This document shows, piece by piece, positions 1-8,900 of a DNA stretch of 64,000 bases. Both the position numbers and the translations under genes were made by a program. The DNA is from Chondrilla cf. caribensis (lineage: Eukaryota; Porifera; Demospongiae; Chondrillida; Chondrillidae), in the NCBI GenBank assembly GCA_964020155.1, contig OZ026553.1:1434479-1498478 (forward strand), read 5' to 3'. How positions within the stretch are numbered: the first letter of the stretch is position 1; each line of letters begins with the position of its first letter. The notes under the pieces are model-generated. The model saw nothing but the letters and a program-made list of their open reading frames with translations, was not told the origin of the DNA and ran no database searches.

Positions 1-215
1 GGTAGAAATATCACGCTAACATGCCCACTTTCCCATGAGCTATTCAAAAATATGCTTAACGTTTTATCTCCTAAACTATCCCATACATTGAAAAAATACT
101 AAGCACCTTCGAATGTAGCTTGGGTTATGGGTTAGTTAAAGAGACGGGAAGTGTTTCATAATTTTAGTTGAGGCCCGCAGAAAGGTCTGATAAAATATCA
201 ATATACTATATAAAA
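1..215. repeat. 187-bp satellite monomer, degenerate edge copy
   Basis: This is one divergent monomer of the satellite that also fills 11.56-13.24 kb and 60.56-63.92 kb. It shares the blocks cccactttcccatgagctat, atcccatacattgaaaaa and gaatgtagcttgggtta. Its 3' part (gggaagtgtttcat, gcccgcagaaaggtctgat) belongs to the second monomer type, which is common in the 60.5-64 kb array. It lies immediately left of duplication copy B. Confidence 0.9.
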
Positions 216-636
216 ATAGTACAGAAATCATCAATATATAGCACGGTATACAGTATAGCATACTTGACATGCTTGAATTATAGTTGATCTGGTGACTGTG
301 TAAACTTCTAACTTATTATGCACTACGTCTAATACTATCATGTACTACTATTATGTTCATATTATACACACACACTGTCACCATCTACATTTAACACCCT
401 TGACTTCCTTTATAGCTGGGATTACATTCATATAACCTCACCCTCAGCTATATTATTATAAATTCAAGTTCAGTTACAATATACAGCTGCAGAGTGACTA
501 CTGGGTATCTTACAGAAGACAGACTAGACATATCAAATAAATGTCAAATCAATAAAAGAATGGCGGTACAATGTTTTGCTCCAGTCGGTACTTCTGCATG
601 GCGTCCTCCACATCATAGTAGAAATGTGAATCATAC

Positions 637-682
637 CTCAGGTCATGGGTGTATTCCTTATCACTCTGTAGTGATGTGCCAC
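637..682 (-). CDS. Possible small downstream exon of the fibrocystin-L-like gene (copy B)
   Basis: On the minus strand an acceptor (attcgaag) and a donor (gtatga) bound 46 bases reading SGTSLQSDKEYTHDLR. The entry phase fits the exon that ends at 2842. Reading on through the donor gives a further open stretch (YDSHFYYDVEDAMQKYRL) to a stop, so this could instead be a longer terminal exon. Copy A keeps only that second part, because it deletes the equivalent of 650-1369. No domain is recognised. Confidence 0.3.
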
Positions 683-1538
683 CTTCGAATGGTAAAATAG
701 CACACATTTCAGGTAATTATAAACCTTTAAAAGCCTGGTAAGGGTAACTTCAATAAATCAAAACTTCCACTGTAACCAGACATATAATTGAACATAAACT
801 CCACCTTGCCTAACAATTAACACTTACGTATAATATAATATACGCATATTGTATACCATTCATAACCTGGCTTCTTTAACACCATTTGTGTAACCTGTCA
901 ATGTATTCCATGATATAATTTAAAGCTCCTCTCTGATACACATACACCAGGGCTATGGCATGAGGGCAAAAACCAGTTTGGTCATGCACAGCAGAGTGTG
1001 CTGTAACTAGGGTGGGTCAGGAGGAAACTTAAAATACATACTCTAAGATAAAGTCTGGGGTATTTTCAACAATCAATCCCCACTCACATGTTAGCAGCAT
1101 GAGTAATACAACATTAAGAGTTCACATTAAGATAGAGATCAGTTCGGTCAGAAATTGTCACAATGCATAATTCCCACTTTTACAAAAAAGGGCTGTTACT
1201 GCAAACATGCATGTGTGTGTTGGGAGTAGAAATTGACATTTCCTCAGCAAAATGCAGTCCAACTTGAGTTGGATACATGGTAACTGATCAGATTGCTGAG
1301 ATCTGGGCAGCTTGACCTGATTGGACATAGGTATGCTTTAGATTACAAATTGCATAGAATTCTGTGCATAGTCCCAATTGATATTACACTTTGATTCAAC
1401 TTATAATGCATAAATCAATGTAAATAAGTCCAATATACGTTGGGCTGTTAGCTATAATATTCCTGTGATTTCACACAATACAAATTTGCTAGTTGTACTC
1501 GCATAACTCACCTCCATCATCACTAGCTGATTGACCCT
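683..1538. other. Non-coding stretch, no gene seen
   Basis: AT-rich sequence without a convincing reading frame or long repeat. Positions 650-1369 are absent from copy A, whose sequence jumps from the equivalent of 646 to the equivalent of 1370. A possible small minus-strand exon (about 25 bases between gtgaatcagagc and cctccatcatcac, ending in a gtgagt donor at 1506-1511) is kept in both copies but cannot be assigned. Confidence 0.6.
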
Positions 1539-1681
1539 GTGAATCAGAGCTCATTTTCAGATAACAGTGTTTCTAAAGAAGGGATGCCAACAAAACTAAA
1601 TGAAGATGAAGAACTCTCTACACCAGACTGTATTTCCCAACTCTCCGGAATATTCACAACAAATATAATTTTCACACATAC

Positions 1682-1690
<9 letters not shown>
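1539..1690 (+). other. Coding-like open segment of unknown identity
   Basis: The plus strand is open for about 50 codons with balanced composition (NQSSFSDNSVSKEGMPTKL, then an acidic run), before entering a CA microsatellite. It is identical in copy A (13,719-13,870). There is no ATG start in a good context and no recognisable domain, and the minus strand is also open. It may be a fossil exon or part of an interspersed repeat. No function is assigned. Confidence 0.25.
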
Positions 1691-1741
<51 letters not shown>

Positions 1742-1754
1742 ACACACACACACA
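1686..1754. repeat. (CA)n microsatellite
   Basis: About 33 CA dinucleotides with one TA interruption. The homologous tract in copy A (13,866-13,923) is shorter and uninterrupted. Confidence 0.98.
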
Positions 1755-1862
1755 GTGTATCTTGCTTGTACTGTAATGAGGTCTCTTGAGAGTCTTGAGA
1801 CCACAGGTAGGTCATTATGACAGGATGTTTACAATAACAGGTCTCACAGTTAGTAAACACAT
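1755..1862 (+). repeat. Interspersed repeat R1 attached to a CA tract
   Basis: A block starting gtgtatcttgcttgtactgt and containing gagagtcttgagaccaca and ggatgtttacaataacaggt. It recurs at 13,925, 30,727, 43,741 and 49,690, each time directly after a CA tract on the same strand. This looks like a short mobile element that carries, or inserts beside, a CA tail. No coding capacity is seen. Confidence 0.8.
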
Positions 1863-2841
1863 GCACACACATTGTATGCATTGTTCGAAACTTGTACTAA
1901 AAATGAAATTACTAATTTATTGCGGGGGCGTTATTACCGCTAATTCTCTTCGGAAAATGCTTATTCTGCATGCGGAAACATTTATAATTGAAGCGAAGCT
2001 ACAAATGCTGCTGAATACACTGTATTTGTACATTTTCAATACTTGTACAGTAGTTTCGTGCTGAAAAGGTATCCGCGTATATTCTAGTCAATATAATGGC
2101 GAAATCATCATCCGAACAAGTTAAAATTGATTCATAACAGCTAAATTCTACTTTCATATATTATCTGTCACCACAGGATACTTTTGAGCGAAGTTCGTTC
2201 TTGAAATCACAAGAAAAGCTCAATATAATACTCTAGTAACATACGAAATCATTTGTGCTTTCGTTACCAACGTGAAAAAACAAACATCATGTGACCTGAT
2301 TCGAAAGGATGATTCGTCAGTCCTTAGCAACGGTAATCCTCCCCCGGATCGCAGAGATTTTTGCACCATTGTATGTACGCTAACCTAAGCTTCATTTTGA
2401 TATTATGTTGCCTAGGCGTTAAATGTACAATGGAAACATAGCGGCCATAAGTATTTTTGGAAGTTTATGGTTGGGTGCACCGTAGAGGTTGACATTTTAC
2501 GGAGATACTTGATATGAGTATATAGTGGTTGACATAATATGGATGTACTTGATATCAGTAGTGGTTGACATTTTATGGAGATACTTGATATCAGTAGTGG
2601 TTGACAGTCAATTTGGAAATAAATGAAGATTGTGTGTCAAACCTGTTGAAAAATGCTGGACTACTAGTTTGCAATGACTTGAGATATGGTTTGAATCAAT
2701 ACAATGTTGGCAAGTACCGGAGTTGTAACATGTAACATACAAGGTGTTGAGATACAGAATTAGGACCAGGTTTCTCCCAAACATGCGAACCCACCAGAGG
2801 TTGTGCGTTGTTCCAGGCCTTTCTCAAGAAGTATACCTCAC
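1863..2841. other. Non-coding stretch with a short tandem repeat
   Basis: No exon is supported here. At 2486-2606 three to four units of the form ggttgacattttatggagat/acttgatatcagtagt are arranged in tandem; copy A keeps the same array at about 14,656-14,776. Just below the donor at 2836-2841 the minus strand stays open for about 45 codons, but copy A has a two-base insertion there (ttttt for ttg), which argues against coding use. Confidence 0.6.
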
Positions 2842-2986
2842 TTGTACAGGCAGCTCCGGGGTGAGTGCCAACACTGAACTCGGGGACAGAGAGTAAACAG
2901 GGACCATTTGGAAGCAGTCCACTGTTGGGAAGCACCCATCCACCAACATTGCCACTGAGAGTACCATCTTGGTCCCAGTACAAAAC
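2842..2986 (-). CDS. PKHD1L1: Fibrocystin-L exon with DxDGTLSG motif, copy B
   Basis: 145 bases from acceptor atgtag to donor gtgagg. It encodes VLYWDQDGTLSGNVGGWVLP followed by a cysteine-containing stretch. The D-x-DG-T/S-L-x-G motif is a recognisable feature of the PKHD1L1/CEMIP/TMEM2 group. Copy A (15,013-15,157) is nearly identical. Confidence 0.8.
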
Positions 2987-5900
2987 CTACATGAGCATGC
3001 ATGCATAAGCAGTAGTAATGAAAGTGGTTTATTGTACATTCTTTTGTAATGTACAGTTTACAGCTTTTCTTCAGTACTGGGTGTACAGGAACGTTCTTCC
3101 ATCATGTAAAGTGACAAATTGTTGCAGGTCACAAACCTTATCGGGATGGTGAGAACCTGCTCGGTGGATGAGCACCTGAGCACCAAACATGTCGGCCCCC
3201 TGTTCAAAGTGTCCACTGGAGTCCTCCAACACACTGCCTTGGATCACAACATTGCGACTTAGGAGGCCAACTTCAGCTCTACACACAGAGACGAGGAGGA
3301 GGGAATTCAGCACATCGTGTGGTCTGAACAAGTGATACACCTGCATCCATGCTTGACAGAGGATTACGTATGATGTCCGTTGAGGGTTTTAGTGCACAGT
3401 GTTTGTATGTTGAGGGTCATCATGTAAAGGGTACAATTTAACAACTAACATACGTAAAGGGTACGTTTTACCTTATCTCAATGAACTGTCCATCATCGAA
3501 GGTTTCTGTGATGCCAAAGTGAGTGTACTTGAGTGTGTTCGCTAAATTGATCCTGTAGCCATTTTCTTCAACAGACTGGACAACACCAACCTGCACATGT
3601 GAATAATTTGACAGAACAAGTTGACAAGATTCAAAATGTACATTCCAAAGACAATATCAAATGGAAGATACATTACAAATGGTACATTGCGTCACATTGC
3701 CAATCAACAAATGTACAAATCACTTACTTCTGTTACATTGCCGTCTTTACTTGTGGGGGCAATGACGATGTTATCACCTTTGACCCAATCTAACGGTTCC
3801 TGTGACAGAAGTAACATGTGTACGCTTGTACTGTACATAGGAACACATGTACACACATACATGTCCTGAACACATACAGTAAGTGTCCAAGATGGTAAGT
3901 ACTCTATTACCAAGATGTACCATATCTATATGCTTGAACAGTTAAGATAACTCAGGAGCAAATACTTAGCACTTCACTCTGTAACCATTACTGCTGGAAA
4001 TCACATCAATTATCAGTGCACAGTAGCCATTTGATTAATCAATTAATAACTGGAAGTAATTAAGTGGGCATAACCAGAAACCACTCCCACTTTATTAGAC
4101 TGAGTGGTCATCCAATAGACTAAAGTCATGTTTGAGCTATACATGTACAAATCGATTCAGTCTAGTTTTTGGGCTAGAAACACTGACATATTATGTACAT
4201 TTTCAGGAAGAGAACAAGGAAGGGGGTGTTCCCATGATAACATTCAAATCATTATCATTATTTCGATAATGATGAGCAGAAAGTGATAATTGCACAGGAC
4301 TGACGAGGAGTAAGGTGGAATTTGGATATTTTAATTGAAAAAAACAACAACGAAACACTACTGAATCACAGATAGGCATTCTGGACTGTTTATCAAAGGA
4401 ACATCATCAACATTTCACTCACATCAACGTTTTCAAGTCTCGGTGTTTCCACTGGTGAATAAGCAAACACACAACTGCCACTGCAGGCTGCTTCCACAGG
4501 AGTCATCAACGGTGGTGCTACTGGGAGGGGATACATGACCACCTTCAGTTTCATCCCAGCACTGCAGTGACCTGCCACACCACATATGAAGTAGTAGGTC
4601 CCCGGAGACAGGTGGGGGACTAGCACGCTGTTGTCCACACTCGGACGGTACCATTCCACCAGGGTATGAACAGGATCCGTGTCACACTTGTCGTATGCAT
4701 CAGCTGTAACCTGGAGGATGAAGACAGGTATGCACACTCTCACTGTACACATATGTACATTCTGTTCTAGATACAGTGGCTTCCAACAGGATGAAGGAGA
4801 ACGATATTCTATCAAACATTTGATTTTATGCAAAATTTACACAAATAGTCAAATGCTAAGGCAAATTGGAGGGTTATGTGTATTGGCGAGGAGTATGTAT
4901 TCTATTTACCCACTATAGAAGGAGCTGTTTACAACTGTTTACAAGTGTTACAGTAATTCACAGCTATTGTGTACCAATAGGAAGTGATCTGAACTCAGTC
5001 CTTATTATTTGGACATGATTCCTCTAAATATCTCACTTAACAGACAGTCCTCGTCAAAACACACTACACTCCAACGGTCAACTTGGACTGAAGGCCACAA
5101 TGATCGGATACATTAGGGTTGACTGTATGATTCTAACATCTTGTCAGAAATCACACATATCATGTGCATACATCTGTAGTATACATGAACTTTTAACTAC
5201 TGGCTGTCAAACATGATTGTAACCCACATGTACACACATAGGAGCTTGATTACTAGTGTTTGTCAAATATGATCGTTCCCTACAACTGCAGTACACACAT
5301 ACAAGCTTATATGATGATGACACACGTAACAGCTACATATGGTGAATGGCCCACCATTTTACCTGGAGAAGAGAGTGGAAATCGTTCCATACAAATAATA
5401 TGTTGGTTCTGTCGTGAATCTCCAGAGTGGGGTATTCTTGGATGGCCCAAAACATGGACACAGTGTCGCTCTTGGAAGGCTGCTGGAAAAGATGACATTG
5501 AACTGGAATGAATAAAGCTTTAAACCATGCTTCAATCACATAAGTGGTAAAATCCATTTCTGGGAGCAGACAAAACAATTGCATCAACTTCTAATCCCAC
5601 TCACCCACACGAGGACAGGAGGAGTTATGAGACAAGGTGGACGAGTGAGAGGTTTAAAATGCTCCCAGAAACTAGGCTGATGAAAGGTGGCATCAAACAG
5701 AAATTAAAAATAAGGTTTTAAACTGTGCTGAGGTGGTGGAAGTTTGCATGGCTTCTGGAAACGTATCAAAACCGTACTAGTTTCAATCAATGTTTTCATA
5801 CCTCATCAGAGGTGACATGCAAAAATCATAGTACGAGATTTGTCCAAAATTGAGAAATTTTTTACCCAAAAAAATCTACAGAAGCTAACAGGTTTTACCA

Positions 5901-8900
5901 CACAAATGATATGTAGTTCAAAAGCTAAACTCAACAATGTATTGAGGACTAGCACATTGCAAACACCCACCTTGTATTCAGTGGTGGAATTATCGTCTTC
6001 TGTAACAATCACTCTGACCTTCATCCCTCGTACACAGTGAGTGGCCACAGTACACACAAAGTGGTGCTCTCCAACAGAGAGGTCTGACACATGGACCTCT
6101 CCTGTTGAGCTGGGGGCTCCTTTCCACTCCTCAACCTAACAGCAGTGATAATATTCCGGTATGTACATGCACAGTTACGTAGACGTAAGCCTTTCAACGT
6201 ATCCATAACTGTGTGTGTTACTATAAACTGCAAATGCCTACAAGCAGCTATATGGCAACTGGGGAACAAGAGGAAATTCAGGATAAAGGATCTTTCTTTT
6301 GACTCTTCAGTTCAAATAAATGTAAGTAGACATCACTCTACAAAATGCTTGATCCGACCAATTTTGGATGTAACATTTGCATTTTTTTATCAGGAAGTTA
6401 ACGAAGGGTGATTGCTACTTCCGGCCCAGCATATGCCTGTAGACAAGTACATGTACATACCTGACCAACTTTTGATGCTCCTGTGGATCCAGGGTTTGCA
6501 AACTCACAGACAACCCTGGTAGGAACATTATGGATCTCCACCAGATTATGGTAGCCTGTGGTCCACTTGAAGAACAAAGTGGTGTCCTTGGATACAGTCA
6601 GGTCCTCGTAGGCTTCCCCCTCACCTGGTATACCCCACACAATCTCATGAATGTTGCCTACTTTGACCTGTAGGAGAAGGTGCAATATAAAATGTGTTAC
6701 GTACATGACACTGGTACAATATATAACCTACTGGTACAGTATATAACCTACTGGTACAATATATAACCTACTGGTACAATATATAACCTACTGGTACAAT
6801 ATATAACCTACTGGTACAGTATATAACCTACTGGTACAATATATAACCTACTGGTACAACATATAACCTACTGGTACAATATATAACCTACTGGTACAAT
6901 ATATAACCTACTGGTACAATATATAACCTACTTGTACAATATGTAACCTACTGGTACAATATACGGTAGGCGCCAAAATAAACTTTGCATTCTGTTTCGT
7001 ACAGACGAATACTAAACACTCGAACGGATCGTTCTGTTTTCGCCTTTTTTCCGTCCGTCCGTACTGTTTTGTTTTGTTATATGCCTCAAAAAATGAACAG
7101 TGTCGATCAACACTAACTAACACATACGTAACTTTATAAGCGTGTGTACGTACATTTTGTCGTGTGTCATTCGAGTCTGATTTACTTCGGAAAGACGTGC
7201 AATGAAGCAACCATAGTCTACAGCCATTATAGAAAGCAGAGTATTGTAGTTCGCTATTCAAATGGCATCAAATCACCTACTATCCAAGTTCGCTTGAGAG
7301 AAGAAGGAATTCATATTCCAACAGCGATGGGTCATAATATGTAAATTTATCAAGAGATGAGTTCACTAGATCGATCAATCAAGAAACTCCATTTTCTTCA
7401 TTCCGGAAGATGTCTTCACTGCTTAGATGAATCCATTTGTGGTAGTTTTATTCAGTACTAAAGCGATGAGATTCTCATAATAAAGTATCTAGTCAAATTG
7501 TTCTGTACTTTGATAGAATACATTCAAATCAACACATTTCGTTCTCTCCGTCTTTTCGCAAGTTCCATTTCGTTTCGTTTTCATTTTATTTCCGTAGGCA
7601 AAAAGTACGAAGCTGCGTTTTGACGGAACAGAACGCAAAGTTTATTTTGGCGCCTACCGTATAACCTACTGGTACAATAAAGTAAATTACAAATAACTGA
7701 ATTGACTTACAAATCAGCCATTTAATTCACTATTTGCCCATCAATACTACGGCCTTCAATTCAGGCTTCAATATTTCATAGAGTAACTGGTTCAATTACA
7801 CTACTTTGTAAATTTCACAAGATCCTCTTCTGTGCTCATTACTTTGGTACATCATTGTGGTCATTGTGGAATTGCATCACAACATGGAATGTCAAAATGT
7901 CTGATGCTATAATGTAGTTATGCTGCTTAGATGATTGAGGGTTCACACAACCAGGAGGGAGGGAGAGGGAAAGGGAGGGGGAGAGGGAGGACGAGGGGCA
8001 AGGAAGGTGAGAAAAAGAATGCAGACTTCATCAGTTGACATCTTGTACACAACTGACAAACACTTGCAAGGTCATAATATCCTGCATGGTTGCTCTCAAA
8101 TTGTTATTTCTTACAAGGAGGTGGACGGCTTACAAGCACATTGAGACCTACATTGTGTCTACACCAAACCAGGGTACGAAAATGAACAGATCTTAAATGA
8201 CAGTTCACATGCAAGTCTTACTGATAGCTTGTATCCACTCCTACAGTTGTGTTCAACTGCATCCACCAAGTACCAGGTCCTGTTTTCTTTGAATGCAATA
8301 GATACAGTGCCTTCAGCAGTACTGTGGTGCCAAACTATGCCATTTGAAAGGTTACACGTCTTGTAGGCTAGTTGGTCCACCTGATACACCCCATGAGTTG
8401 AGCTGGAGGAGCAGAGTAGACATGTAATGATACCACTGCTTCGGTACAATCACACATGGGGCTAGAAGGAGATAGCTTAGAAGCAGCGAAGCCACTAACA
8501 TATGCAAACTACAGGTCTTCTATATTATACTGGACTGCACTGTTCTATTCAACAAACAATGTGCTACATATAAGTACTGTACTGTGTGCCATTCCACCAT
8601 ATTGATGCATATAGATGCATATATAACTGGTCTTTGGTACTAAATGTTACACTAGCATACCTATTCCATCGGAAAGTGATAATAGTGTGAGAATTTAAAT
8701 GGATTTCCTGTTCATTTTGAGCAATGTTCCAGTCAATATCCATTGTTGAGTAGTGACTGATTGCACTTGAAGAAAAGTACACAAGAACAGAGAGGAGTAG
8801 ATACACACTCACCCTTAGTATACATACGATAATTTAAAAATGCAAAAATACATCAAAGCATATAATAAAAATTTAAAGAATAAAATAACGAACGTGCTAG

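Noticed and set aside
6708..6963. CRISPR-like regular repeat
   Set aside because: The units are contiguous 20-bp minisatellite repeats without spacers, in a eukaryotic intron.
8564..8812. Apparent signal-peptide start (SVYLLLSVLVYF) upstream of cupredoxin 1
   Set aside because: The frame would have to start at GTG, not ATG, and this GTGAGT looks like a donor. The exon is better begun at the acceptor at 8757.
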